This document shows, piece by piece, positions 40,031 through 48,809 of a DNA stretch of 64,000 nucleotides. Positions within the stretch are counted from its first letter, which is position 1, and each line of letters starts with the position of its first letter. The translations under genes were made by a program, and so were the position numbers. This DNA is from Lachnospiraceae bacterium (GTDB lineage Bacteria > Bacillota > Clostridia > Lachnospirales > Lachnospiraceae). The stretch covers positions 1-64,000 of the forward strand of contig SFGF01000002.1 of assembly GCA_004556655.1 (NCBI GenBank). The letters are read 5' to 3'. Under the pieces are notes generated by a model. It saw only the letters and a program-made list of their open reading frames with translations, was not told where the DNA came from and ran no database searches.

Positions 40031-40975
40031 ATGTTTGATGTTACAGCTTTGGGTGAAGTATTGATTGACTTTACTCCATACGGAAATTCAGAGGCGGGTA
40101 TGGCATTATTTGAGCAGAATCCTGGAGGAGCTCCGGCTAATGTACTGGCGGCAGTATCCAATCTGGGACTGAAACCCGCATTCATCGGCAAAGTGGGAGA
40201 TGACATGCATGGAGCACTGCTTAAAGAAACTCTGGATAAAATCGGTGTGGATACCTCAGGTCTGGTCGTGGATCCTGATTTCTTTACCACACTTGCTTTT
40301 GTATCTTTAAAAAATGGTGAAAGAAGCTTTTCTTTTGCCAGAAAACCAGGAGCAGATACCCAGCTTACCAGTGAAGAAGTGAATCTGGATGTTGTAAAGA
40401 ATACAAAGATTTTCCATTGCGGTTCTCTTTCTTTGACAGACGAGCCTGCAAGAAGTGCAACATTCTATGCGGTACAGGAAGCAAAGAAAGCCGGAGCAGT
40501 TATTTCTTATGACCCGAACTATCGTCCGCTGCTTTGGAAGACAGAAGAGGACGCAATCGAAAAGATGCGTTCTATGGTTCCTTATGCGGATATCATGAAG
40601 ATTTCTGATGAGGAGACAGAACTGCTCAGTGGTAAATCAGATCCAAAAGAGGCAGCAGAGGAACTGCTGAAGCAAGGGGTTTCCTGTGTAGTCGTAACAC
40701 TGGGAAAAGATGGAGCACTGTTGAAGACAAAGGATATAGAAGTGCAGGCAAAAGGAAAAGACCGTAAACCTGTAGATACGACCGGAGCAGGAGATTCTTT
40801 CTGGGGAGGACTTCTTTCCCGTCTGGCACTGAATAATGTGAAACCTGCAGATCTTACAGCAGAACAGGCAAAAGAATATCTGGATTTTGCCAATGCGGTT
40901 GCAGGTCTGTGCGTGGAGAAACGTGGTGCAATTCCGGCTATGCCGACACTGGAACAGGTTATGGCTGAATTATGA
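40031..40975 (+). CDS. PfkB-family sugar kinase, probable fructokinase
   Basis: The 314-residue ribokinase-family protein shows GEVLIDFTPYG, NPGGAPANVLAAVSNLG (substrate motif), FIGKVGDDMHG, and the ATP/anion-hole signature DTTGAGDSFWGGLL with the catalytic Asp. It phosphorylates a sugar, most likely fructose, at the terminal hydroxyl with ATP in the cytoplasm. Its stop overlaps the start of a radical SAM gene (ATGA at 40972). That gene pairing suggests co-transcription, not a shared pathway. GAGGGCAA serves as ribosome binding site. Confidence 0.93.
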   Translation: MFDVTALGEVLIDFTPYGNSEAGMALFEQNPGGAPANVLAAVSNLGLKPAFIGKVGDDMHGALLKETLDKIGVDTSGLVVDPDFFTTLAFVSLKNGERSFSFARKPGADTQLTSEEVNLDVVKNTKIFHCGSLSLTDEPARSATFYAVQEAKKAGAVISYDPNYRPLLWKTEEDAIEKMRSMVPYADIMKISDEETELLSGKSDPKEAAEELLKQGVSCVVVTLGKDGALLKTKDIEVQAKGKDRKPVDTTGAGDSFWGGLLSRLALNNVKPADLTAEQAKEYLDFANAVAGLCVEKRGAIPAMPTLEQVMAEL

Positions 40976-42744
40976 GAATTTTGTTGACTGCGATTAACGC
41001 AAAGTATATCCATTCCAATCTGGCTGTTTACAGCCTTCAGGCGTATGCACGGGAATACCGGGAGCAGATTGGACTGGCCGAGTTTACGATCAATCAAAGT
41101 AAGGATGACATTTTAAAAGGAATCTTCCGGCGCAAGCCGGAAGTCCTTTGCTTTTCCTGCTATATTTGGAATATTTCTCTGGTGAAGGAACTGATAAGAG
41201 AGATACATAAGATACTTCCGGACACTGCTATCTGGCTGGGTGGGCCGGAAGTTTCCTTTGATGCGGAAAAAATATTGGATGAGTATCCGGAACTTACCGG
41301 TATCATGAAAGGAGAGGGTGAAGAGACCTTTCTGGAACTGGTGCAGCATTATGCAGGTAATGGAAAAATACTGGAAGATATCAAAGGGATTACCTATCGC
41401 CGAAAAGATCAAACAGTTTCCGGTGGAACCATTCAGGACAATGGATGGCGGGAAGTTATGGACCTGAGCAGGATTCCCTTTGTGTATGAAGATCTGGAAA
41501 AGTTTGAAAATCGAATCATTTATTATGAATCCAGCAGAGGGTGCCCTTTTTCTTGCAGTTATTGTCTGTCATCAATCGATAAGAAACTTAGATTTCGTAA
41601 TCTGGATCTGGTAAAGAAAGAATTGCAGTTTTTCCTGGATCATAAAGTTCCCCAGGTAAAATTTGTGGACAGAACTTTTAATTGTCGCCATGACCATGCT
41701 ATGGAGATATGGACTTATCTGTTAGAGCATGATAATGGAATCACAAATTTTCATTTTGAAGTGGCTGCGGATATTCTGACGGAGGATGAGATTGAACTGA
41801 TCAGGATCATGCGACCGGGAATGATTCAGCTGGAAATTGGTGTCCAGTCCACGAATCCGGATACGATACGGGAAATTCACCGAAAAATGGATTTGCCCCG
41901 TGTGGCGTATAATGTAGAGAGAATCCGGGAAAAACGGAATGTGCATCAACATCTCGATTTGATTGCAGGACTTCCTTATGAAGATTATGAAAGTTTTGGA
42001 AAGTCTTTTAATGATGTGTATCGTATGAAACCGCAGCAGCTCCAGCTGGGATTTTTGAAAGTGTTGAAAGGATCTTACATGAATAAAATGGCAGATAGTT
42101 ATGGCTGCTGTTATCATGAAGAAGAGCCTTATGAAGTATTATTTACCAGATGGCTTCCCTATGAAGATTTGCTGAAACTGAAGCTGGTGGAAGAGATGAC
42201 AGAAGTATATTATAATAGTGGTCAGTTTTTAAAAACTCTTCCGGCAGCAATCCGTTTATTTGAAAGCCCTTTTGAATTTTTCCAGGAATTAGGAAATTTC
42301 TATGAGGAAATGGAGTATATGGAGATTTCTCATACGAGAATCCGCAGATATGAAATACTGTTGGAGTTTTTGACAAAAAAAGCACCAGAGAATAAAAAAC
42401 TTTATCAGGAGTTGATGATTTTTGATCTGTATTCCAGAGAAAACATGAAAACCAGGCCTGCATGGGCGAGCGATCTGAAAATGTATAAACAGGTATTTCG
42501 CAGGTTTTATCAGATGGAAGCAAAAGAACATCGTTTTTTAGAAGAATATGAAACTTATGATGAAAAACAGACAGGAAAAATGACACACATTGAAGTTATG
42601 CATTTCCATCCGGATACTCTGGAGCCAGGGACTTATCTGTTTTTATTTGATTATAAAAAGCGGGATACTCTTACTTTTGCGGCAAAATATCAGGACATTA
42701 CCCGGGAATGCGAAACAATTACGGAAATATGTGAAGGAAAATGA
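40972..42744 (+). CDS. B12-binding-domain radical SAM protein (DUF4080-type)
   Basis: The 590-residue protein has a Rossmann-like cobalamin-binding N-terminus (residues 1-130, TAINAKYIHSNLAVYSLQ and IWLGGPEVSFDAEKIL). A radical SAM barrel follows with Cys191, Cys195 and Cys198 in RGCPFSCSYC, which bind the [4Fe-4S] cluster. The 200-residue C-terminal part is of the DUF4080 kind. The substrate is unknown; methyl transfer to an unactivated carbon is typical of the class. It follows the sugar kinase by four-base overlap. Similar single-copy proteins are common in Lachnospiraceae, so a housekeeping RNA or cofactor role is possible. Confidence 0.92.
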   Translation: MRILLTAINAKYIHSNLAVYSLQAYAREYREQIGLAEFTINQSKDDILKGIFRRKPEVLCFSCYIWNISLVKELIREIHKILPDTAIWLGGPEVSFDAEKILDEYPELTGIMKGEGEETFLELVQHYAGNGKILEDIKGITYRRKDQTVSGGTIQDNGWREVMDLSRIPFVYEDLEKFENRIIYYESSRGCPFSCSYCLSSIDKKLRFRNLDLVKKELQFFLDHKVPQVKFVDRTFNCRHDHAMEIWTYLLEHDNGITNFHFEVAADILTEDEIELIRIMRPGMIQLEIGVQSTNPDTIREIHRKMDLPRVAYNVERIREKRNVHQHLDLIAGLPYEDYESFGKSFNDVYRMKPQQLQLGFLKVLKGSYMNKMADSYGCCYHEEEPYEVLFTRWLPYEDLLKLKLVEEMTEVYYNSGQFLKTLPAAIRLFESPFEFFQELGNFYEEMEYMEISHTRIRRYEILLEFLTKKAPENKKLYQELMIFDLYSRENMKTRPAWASDLKMYKQVFRRFYQMEAKEHRFLEEYETYDEKQTGKMTHIEVMHFHPDTLEPGTYLFLFDYKKRDTLTFAAKYQDITRECETITEICEGK

Positions 42745-42811
42745 GATTAGCAATCAGAAGTGACAGGCAGTGAGAAAAAACAGCACAGAAAGAGAGAAAG
42801 GAAGTACAGGT

Positions 42812-43534
42812 ATGGAAAGGGATCCGGACAGTTATGTGGTAGTGGATCTGGAGACTACAGGTCTGCAGCCGGCAAAAGACAGAATCCTGGAAATAGGAGC
42901 TGTAAAAGTGGAAAATGGAGAAGTGAAAGATACATTCTGTACTTTTATTAATCCCAGGATGGCGATACCTCCATTCATTCAGGCATTGACAGGAATTACG
43001 CAGGATATGGTGGAGAATGCCCCAACAGCTGAACAGGCTTTTTATGAATTTCTTGATTTCTGTGGTGACAGGGATCTGATGGGACATAATCTGATGTTTG
43101 ATTATAGTTTCCTCAAACATCAGGCGGCGAATCTGAAGCTCTCTTTTGAAAAAAGAGGAATTGATACGCTGAAAATTGCCAGAAGTGTTCTTCCGGAACT
43201 GGAAAGCCGAAGCCTGACCAGCCTGTGTGAGTATTTTCAGATTAACAGGGAACAGGCACATCGTGCTTTTCATGATGCATTGGCTACGCATGAGGTCTAT
43301 GAACAACTGAAAAAAAGGGCTCGGGAGGGACAGGAAAGGTTGTTTGTTCCGGTGTCTCTCCTGTATAAAGCAAAAAAACAGGGGCCTATTACGAATTCAC
43401 AAAAAGCGTACTTGAATGATTTAGTGAAATATCATAAAATAAGTCTGGATGTGGAGATTGACAGTCTGACAAAAAATGAAGCATCCAGGAGAATCGATAA
43501 AATTATTTCAGAATATGGAAGGATCATGAGGTGA
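42812..43534 (+). CDS. DnaQ-family 3'-5' exonuclease (PolC epsilon-like)
   Basis: From the ATG at 42812 (AGAAAGGAAG upstream) the 240-residue protein begins MERDPDSYVVVDLETTGLQPAKDRILEIGAVKVENG, the ExoI motif with the DxE pair. ExoII is MGHNLMFDYSFLKHQ and ExoIII is HRAFHDALATHEVYE with the DEDDh histidine. About 70 extra C-terminal residues (ITNSQKAYLNDLVKYHKISLDVEIDSLTKNEASRRIDKIISEYG) resemble a small DNA-binding-type helical domain. It trims DNA or RNA 3' ends in repair or processing. A stand-alone protein, not fused to a polymerase. Confidence 0.92.
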   Translation: MERDPDSYVVVDLETTGLQPAKDRILEIGAVKVENGEVKDTFCTFINPRMAIPPFIQALTGITQDMVENAPTAEQAFYEFLDFCGDRDLMGHNLMFDYSFLKHQAANLKLSFEKRGIDTLKIARSVLPELESRSLTSLCEYFQINREQAHRAFHDALATHEVYEQLKKRAREGQERLFVPVSLLYKAKKQGPITNSQKAYLNDLVKYHKISLDVEIDSLTKNEASRRIDKIISEYGRIMR

Positions 43535-43538
43535 TATT

Positions 43539-43637
43539 ATGTGGAGTAATAAAGGAAAACGTATTATGGCATCAGTGATTGCAATTGTTATGATATTAGC
43601 TATGATATTCTCAATGGCGCTGGATGTGTTGTTATGA
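43539..43637 (+). CDS. 32-residue single-helix membrane peptide
   Basis: MWSNKGKRIMASVIAIVMILAMIFSMALDVLL is one basic start and one transmembrane helix. It begins four bases after the exonuclease stop with GAGGTGA as ribosome binding site. Its TGA overlaps the ATG of the VanW-type gene (ATGA at 43634-43637). Translational coupling and clear codon structure argue that it is real. It may help membrane placement of the VanW-family product; function unknown. Confidence 0.65.
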   Translation: MWSNKGKRIMASVIAIVMILAMIFSMALDVLL

Positions 43638-45073
43638 AAGTGAAAAGCATATTTGCTGCCGCCGCAGTTGGAATTGCTGTTTTATGTGCGGCACCTGTCC
43701 AAGCACAGGAAGATTCCGGAACTGTCCGACAGGAACAGAAGATTTTGGATAATATTTATCTGGAAAATGTGGATCTCTCAGGATTGACTGTGGACGAGGC
43801 AATGCAGGCGGTTGAACGACGGGTGGAAGAAACTACGGGATACCGGATCATTCTTCATATGGATGATCAGTCGGTAGGTGTGACTGCAAAAGAGCTGGGA
43901 GTCAGCGGCAATAACAGGGAGACTATTGAAAATGCGGCCAAAATCGGTCAGATTGGCAATGTGATCAAGCGGTATAAAGTGAAAAAAGATCTGGAGAATA
44001 CCCCGATTCATCTGGAAATGAAGTATCAGGTTGATGAAGAGACTTTACGTCAAGCGTTGGAAACGTATTGTGTTCCGCTGAACAGGGAAGTTTCCAATTA
44101 CAGTCTGGTACGTGATAGTGGTCAATTTCAGGTCATCAATGGACAGAGGGGTGTTGTACTCAAGGAAGAGGAGTCAGTTCAGCTTTTGGAAACTTATCTG
44201 ACGGAGATATGGAAAGATGGAATCGGAGATGTGGAACTTGAGGTTGAAATAACGGAACCCAGGGGATCAAAAGAGGAACTGGCACGAGTGAAGAATGTGC
44301 TTGGTCAGGGAAGTACGGATTATTCTTCCAGCAGTGCTGCCAGAGCGACGAATATTAGAAACGGTACACAAAAACTGAATGGAAAAGTTTTATATCCGGG
44401 AGAAAGTTTTTCCGTGTGTGATGCGATGGTGCCATTTACGGAAGAAAATGGATATGAGCTGGCCGGTTCCTATGCAAACGGTGCCGTTGTAGAGTCTTTC
44501 GGAGGCGGTATTTGTCAGGTATCCAGTACATTGTATCTTGCGGTATTGAGATCAGAGCTTCAAGTGACAGAACGACATAATCATTCGATGATCGTAAACT
44601 ATGTAAAACCGTCCATGGATGCGGCAATCGCCGAAGGAGCGAAAGATTTTAAGTTTGTGAATAATCTGGATGCGCCGATTTATATAGAGGGCTATGCGTC
44701 TGGTGGAACCGTCAGTTTTGTAATATATGGAGAAGAGTATCGTCCGGAGGGAAGAACTGTCAGTTATGAAAGCGAAACACTGGAGACCATTCAGCCGACG
44801 ACAGAATTGACAGCCGACCCGGAGAAAAGCTTGGGAAGTATAGAACAAACCCAGACTTCCCATATTGGATATCGGGCGAAACTTTGGAAAGTGGTGACAG
44901 AGAACGGGCAGGAAACCAGAGAAGAGGTAAATAACAGTACCTATCAGATGGCACCCAATAAATATAAAGTAGGCGTAAAAACGGACAATGCGGAAGCTGC
45001 CAGTGCAATGTACAGTGCCATTGCGACGAATGACCTGAATCAGGTATATGTGGTATTAAATCAATATTCTTAA
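43634..45073 (+). CDS. VanW-family secreted protein with a peptidoglycan-binding-like domain
   Basis: The 479-residue protein starts with a signal peptide (MKVKSIFAAAAVGIAVLCAAPVQAQ, cleavage near residue 24). A PG_binding_4-type domain spans about 35-220 (IYLENVDLSGLTVDEAMQAVERRVEE). The VanW domain follows at about 235-380 with LNGKVLYPGESFSVCDAMVPFTEENGYELAGSYANGAVVESFGGGICQVSSTLY and RHNHSMIVNYV. VanW domains occur in glycopeptide-resistance clusters and in many Clostridial envelope proteins; the activity is unknown. Cys residues in SVCDAM and GGGICQVS are conserved. It is preceded by a coupled 32-residue membrane peptide. Confidence 0.93.
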   Translation: MKVKSIFAAAAVGIAVLCAAPVQAQEDSGTVRQEQKILDNIYLENVDLSGLTVDEAMQAVERRVEETTGYRIILHMDDQSVGVTAKELGVSGNNRETIENAAKIGQIGNVIKRYKVKKDLENTPIHLEMKYQVDEETLRQALETYCVPLNREVSNYSLVRDSGQFQVINGQRGVVLKEEESVQLLETYLTEIWKDGIGDVELEVEITEPRGSKEELARVKNVLGQGSTDYSSSSAARATNIRNGTQKLNGKVLYPGESFSVCDAMVPFTEENGYELAGSYANGAVVESFGGGICQVSSTLYLAVLRSELQVTERHNHSMIVNYVKPSMDAAIAEGAKDFKFVNNLDAPIYIEGYASGGTVSFVIYGEEYRPEGRTVSYESETLETIQPTTELTADPEKSLGSIEQTQTSHIGYRAKLWKVVTENGQETREEVNNSTYQMAPNKYKVGVKTDNAEAASAMYSAIATNDLNQVYVVLNQYS

Positions 45074-45088
45074 CGGAGGCATCAGAGA

Positions 45089-46075
45089 ATGAAAATAGGG
45101 AAGTTACCGGAACCGGTATTGATTCGTTCCGTATTAAAGCAGGTAAAGCATAGAAGAGAAGAAGTGCTGGTAGGTCCGGCAGTGGGACAGGACTGCGCGG
45201 TTGTGCAGGTGGAACCGGATGAGGTTCTTGTTATGTCTACAGATCCGATTACCGGCACAGTGAAAGATCTCGGCAGCCACAGTATTCATATAACTGCCAA
45301 TGATCTGGCGGCTTCCGGAGCAGAGCCGATTGGTGTCATGCTGACGGTAATGCTTCCGGATACCGTGGAGGAGCCGGAAGTGAAGAAAATGATGCAGGAA
45401 GCGGAGGCAACCTGTAAAAAACTGAATATGGAAGTTCTGGGTGGTCATACAGAAATCACCAATGTAGTCCGTCAGCCGTTGATTTCTGTCACCGGAGTAG
45501 GTAAGATTAAAAAATCCCGTGTGATTACGACATTGCAGGTGCAGCCGGAACAGGATATCGTTGTGACGAAATGGATCGGTCTGGAGGCCACTACAATTCT
45601 GGCAAAAGAAAGAGAAGAAGAACTTCGGAAGCGTTTTCCGGCAGGAATCGTGGATACGGCTATTGGATTTGACCGGTTTTTGTCAGTCGTTCCGGAATCC
45701 AGGATTGCCATGGAACATGGTGTTACAGCCATGCACGATATTACAGAGGGAGGAGTATTTGGTGCTCTCTGGGAGATGGCAAGTGGTGCGGGGGTAGGAC
45801 TGGAAGTAGATCTGAAAAAAATCCCGATCCGTCAGGAGACAGTGGAGATCTGTCAGTATTTTGATTTGAATCCATATCAGATTATGTCCAGCGGTTCTAT
45901 GATGATCGCTGCGGACGATGGTCATGAACTTGTGAGAAAACTGGAAAAAGCCGGAATCCATGCGGCAGTGGTAGGACGTACCAATGCCGGTAATGACCGG
46001 ATACTCAGAAACGGGGAGGATGTCCGCTATCTGGATAAACCACAGCCGGATGAGTTGTATAAAGTACTTGGATAA
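45089..46075 (+). CDS. AIR-synthase-related protein (HypE/ThiL-like)
   Basis: The 328-residue protein has the two-domain PurM/AIR synthase fold. It includes VGPAVGQDCAVVQVEPDEVLVMSTDPITGT (ATP-binding start), ITANDLAASGAEPIGVMLTVMLP, VLGGHTEITNVVRQPLISVTGVG and AMHDITEGGVFGALWEMASGAGVGLEVDL. HypE makes the cyanide ligand precursor of NiFe hydrogenase, but no other hyp gene or C-terminal PRICG Cys tail is present. It is therefore probably an orphan family member of unknown substrate. It sits between VanW and trmL in a likely operon. Confidence 0.88.
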   Translation: MKIGKLPEPVLIRSVLKQVKHRREEVLVGPAVGQDCAVVQVEPDEVLVMSTDPITGTVKDLGSHSIHITANDLAASGAEPIGVMLTVMLPDTVEEPEVKKMMQEAEATCKKLNMEVLGGHTEITNVVRQPLISVTGVGKIKKSRVITTLQVQPEQDIVVTKWIGLEATTILAKEREEELRKRFPAGIVDTAIGFDRFLSVVPESRIAMEHGVTAMHDITEGGVFGALWEMASGAGVGLEVDLKKIPIRQETVEICQYFDLNPYQIMSSGSMMIAADDGHELVRKLEKAGIHAAVVGRTNAGNDRILRNGEDVRYLDKPQPDELYKVLG

Positions 46076-46107
46076 GTTGGCGTCGATGAGTGATGGAAGG
46101 AGAAAAA

Positions 46108-46608
46108 ATGGCGAGATTGAATATCGTATTATATGAGCCGGAAATCCCGTCCAACACGGGAAATATTGGCAGAACCTGTGTGGCAACAGGTACCCGTCTT
46201 CATCTGATTGAACCTTTGGGATTCCGCTTGAATGAAAAATCAATCAAAAGAGCCGGAATGGATTATTGGGAACACCTGGATGTAACCAGGTATATCAATT
46301 ATCAGGATTTTTTGGAAAAAAATCCGGGAGCAAAGATTTATATGGCTTCTACAAAGGCGCCGAGGACATATACAGATGTTTCCTATGAAGAAGACTGCTA
46401 TATTATGTTTGGAAAAGAAAGCGGTGGAATTCCGGAAGAAATTCTCCTAAAAAATCAGGAGACGGCGATCCGGATTCCCATGCTTGATAAGATACGCTCT
46501 CTGAATCTCAGTAATTCTGTGGCGATTGTGCTGTATGAGGCTCTGCGGCAGCATAATTTTGATCATATGCAGCTGGAAGGACACCTGACCAGATATGACT
46601 GGAAATAA
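46108..46608 (+). CDS. trmL: tRNA (cytidine(34)-2'-O)-methyltransferase
   Basis: From the ATG at 46108 (GGAAGGAG upstream) this 166-residue SPOUT enzyme reads MARLNIVLYEPEIPSNTGNIGRTCVATGTRLHLIEPLGF. The C-terminal knot is IMFGKESGGIPEEILL and IRIPMLDKIRSLNLSNSVAIVLYEALRQ. It methylates the wobble ribose of tRNA-Leu. Length and motifs are standard. A very large palindrome starts two bases after its stop codon. Confidence 0.96.
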   Translation: MARLNIVLYEPEIPSNTGNIGRTCVATGTRLHLIEPLGFRLNEKSIKRAGMDYWEHLDVTRYINYQDFLEKNPGAKIYMASTKAPRTYTDVSYEEDCYIMFGKESGGIPEEILLKNQETAIRIPMLDKIRSLNLSNSVAIVLYEALRQHNFDHMQLEGHLTRYDWK

Positions 46609-46609
46609 A

Positions 46610-46673
46610 GAACCGGACAGGGGACAGACCTGTGTCCAATTTTTTGGACACAGGTCTGTCCCCTGTCCGGTTC
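46610..46673. repeat. 30-bp perfect palindrome, terminator or REP-like element
   Basis: The left arm (46610-46639) and right arm (46644-46673) are exact reverse complements over 30 bases, with a TTTT loop. The core contains GGGGACAG-ACCTGTGTCC. A copy of GGTTCCTGTCCG overlaps the right end. It lies between the convergent trmL and histidine kinase genes, so it can end both transcripts, but it is far longer and more exact than an ordinary terminator. Confidence 0.85.
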
Positions 46674-46681
46674 CTGTCCGC

Positions 46682-48091
46682 TTATTTAGCTTTTTCCAAA
46701 GTAAAGATAAATTCGGTACCCACACCTTCGGTACTGATTACATTGATGTTCTGGTTATGAGCGGTGATGATTTCCTTTACAATGGAAAGCCCCAGCCCCG
46801 TTCCTTTGCGGTCACGACCTCTGGAGGAATCCAGTTTGTAAAAGCGTTCCCAGATTTTATTCAGGCTCGCTTTCGGGATACCCTGTCCGGTATCTTTTAC
46901 TGAGACAAATACAGTTCCGTGCTTTTCTGTGGTTTCCACCTTGATAGTGGAATCGTTGTTACTGAACTTGATGGCATTATCGATCAGATTATACAGAACC
47001 TGTTGAATTTGCTCTTTGTCTGCATTGACAAAGAGCTTTTCTGATTCCAGATGAAGTTCGATGGTGATTATTTTCTTACGGCAGATACCTTCAAATGTAG
47101 CGGCGGTGCTCTTGATGGTTTGGTTGATATCAAAACGGGCCATATGTATAGGGCGTCCCCGGGAATCCAGCTTGTCCAGCGTAAGCAGACTTTTTGTCAG
47201 CTTGTCGAGGCGTTCTGTCTCGTCAACCACAATCTGCAGATAGCGTCCCTGCATTTCCGGAGGAATGGTTCCGTCCATGATGGCTTCTACGTATCCCTTG
47301 ATGGAAGTCAGAGGGGAACGAAAATCATGGGATACATTGGCAACAAATTTGCGTTGATAATCGCCCATTTTATTCAATTCATCAGACATATAGTTCAAGG
47401 TGGTCGCAAGATATCCCATTTCATCATCTGTGTTCACAGAAATATTATAATCCAGATTGCCGGCTGCATATTCATTGGCGCCTATCGTGATTTTTTTCAG
47501 AGGCCGATAGACACTGAAAGAAAACAGTCCCAGAATCAGAAGAGAAAAGACAAATAACAGTACAAAAATAATGTACACCGGTCCCAGGATGCTTTCTCTT
47601 TTTTCAATAATCTTACTCATGGGTATATGAATGGACACATATCCCTTTGTCTTCAGATTCAGTGTGATGGGAACCATCGTGTTTATCATCTCTTCGCTAA
47701 AATAATGATAAAAATCTCCTGTTTCATAATAACCGGTATCCAGAGCTGTAGGATCAAAATTTTCCAGTGGAGTGGTATTTCCCGACTGGTAGGAAAGTCC
47801 GGTATCGATCAAAGGTACACCGGAAGAATTCAGGATCATGATACGTGCATCTTGATATATGGAGAGGGTTTTCAGGTAATTGTAGGTTTCTTCCACCTCT
47901 TCTGTGTTTGAGTAGTCTGCTTTTGCCTGATAAGAGGCAATAGATATTGCCTCTTTGTATAAAGATTCTCCTTCATCATCCAGAATCTGATTCTGCACCG
48001 AAGAGGAACCAATAGTAGAAATTGTTAGAAATCCCAATACTGCCAGAATTACGTAAGCCAGAATAAATTTAAAATACAACGTATTTTTCAT
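46682..48091 (-). CDS. Sensor histidine kinase
   Basis: The 469-residue membrane kinase has TM1 at 3-27 and an extracytoplasmic sensor of about 150 residues (28-175, with DAxSIxxYQ-like and SGVPLIDTGLSYQSGN). TM2 lies near 178-200, followed by HAMP (YRPLKKITIGANEYAAGNLDYNI). The H box FVANVSHDFRSPLTSIKGYVEA contains the phospho-His. N box NLIDNAIKFSNN, then DTGQGIPKASL and RKGTGLGLSIV complete the ATPase. It overlaps the response regulator by one base. The pair follows mutS2 in one operon. Envelope or stress sensing is likely; the signal is unknown. Confidence 0.95.
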   Translation of the reverse strand: MKNTLYFKFILAYVILAVLGFLTISTIGSSSVQNQILDDEGESLYKEAISIASYQAKADYSNTEEVEETYNYLKTLSIYQDARIMILNSSGVPLIDTGLSYQSGNTTPLENFDPTALDTGYYETGDFYHYFSEEMINTMVPITLNLKTKGYVSIHIPMSKIIEKRESILGPVYIIFVLLFVFSLLILGLFSFSVYRPLKKITIGANEYAAGNLDYNISVNTDDEMGYLATTLNYMSDELNKMGDYQRKFVANVSHDFRSPLTSIKGYVEAIMDGTIPPEMQGRYLQIVVDETERLDKLTKSLLTLDKLDSRGRPIHMARFDINQTIKSTAATFEGICRKKIITIELHLESEKLFVNADKEQIQQVLYNLIDNAIKFSNNDSTIKVETTEKHGTVFVSVKDTGQGIPKASLNKIWERFYKLDSSRGRDRKGTGLGLSIVKEIITAHNQNINVISTEGVGTEFIFTLEKAK

Positions 48092-48792
48092 TATGATTTG
48101 ACCTCAAATTTGTATCCAATCCCCCATACGGTACTGATTGACCAGGAGGCATGATCCTTTATTTTTTCCCGGAGACGTTTGATGTGAACATCAACCGTAC
48201 GAGTATCGCCAATATACTCGTATCCCCAGATATGATCCAGAAGCTGTTCTCTGGTAAATACCTGATTGGGAGAAGAGGCAAGGAAATAAAGCAGTTCCAG
48301 TTCCTTTGGTGGCATATCAATGGTTGCTCCGTTGTAGATAACGGAATAATTGGTCAGATTGATAATAAGGTCGGGATATTCTACGTACTTTCCGTTTGTT
48401 TGGGAAGATGAAGTCTGTGCAGGCTGAAAACGTCGCAAAACCGCTTTCACACGTGCTACCAGTTCTTTGGAATCAAAAGGCTTGATCATATAATCATCGG
48501 CACCGAGCTCCAGTCCCAGTACCTTATCAAAAACTTCACCTTTGGCAGAGAGCATGATGATCGGAACATTGGATTTGTGACGGATTTCCCTGCAGACCTG
48601 ATAACCGTCGATGCCCGGAAGCATCAGATCCAGGAGGATCAGGTTTGGCTGAAAAGCGGGAAATACATGAAGAGCTTCCTCACCGTCATTTACAATTTTG
48701 CATTCGAAACACTCTTTTGTCAGATATAATGAAATCAATTCTGCGATGTTATTATCATCGTCTACGATCATAATTTTCTGTTTTGCTACCAT
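48091..48792 (-). CDS. OmpR/PhoB-family response regulator
   Basis: The 233-residue regulator has a receiver domain with MIVDDDNN (acid pocket), phospho-acceptor Asp55 in LILLDLMLPGIDGYQ, SAK-type Lys in MLSAKGEV and the GADDYMIKPFD block. A winged-helix DNA-binding domain follows (PPKELELLYFLASSPNQVFTREQLLDHIWGYEYIGDTRTVDVHIKRLREKI). It is the partner of the downstream kinase and starts 17 bases after mutS2. Target genes are not evident. Confidence 0.96.
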   Translation of the reverse strand: MVAKQKIMIVDDDNNIAELISLYLTKECFECKIVNDGEEALHVFPAFQPNLILLDLMLPGIDGYQVCREIRHKSNVPIIMLSAKGEVFDKVLGLELGADDYMIKPFDSKELVARVKAVLRRFQPAQTSSSQTNGKYVEYPDLIINLTNYSVIYNGATIDMPPKELELLYFLASSPNQVFTREQLLDHIWGYEYIGDTRTVDVHIKRLREKIKDHASWSISTVWGIGYKFEVKS

Positions 48793-48809
48793 AGTAATAC
48801 TCCTCCAGT

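Noticed and set aside
45089..46075. True HypE of NiFe hydrogenase maturation
   Set aside because: No other hyp genes are nearby and the C-terminal Cys tail needed for carbamoylation is missing.
46595..46903. A 102-codon plus-strand frame starting in the palindrome
   Set aside because: It arises from the palindrome and the antisense of the histidine kinase C-terminus; no protein motif.
47051..47557. A 168-codon plus-strand frame in the histidine kinase gene
   Set aside because: Antisense shadow of conserved kinase motifs, no start signals.
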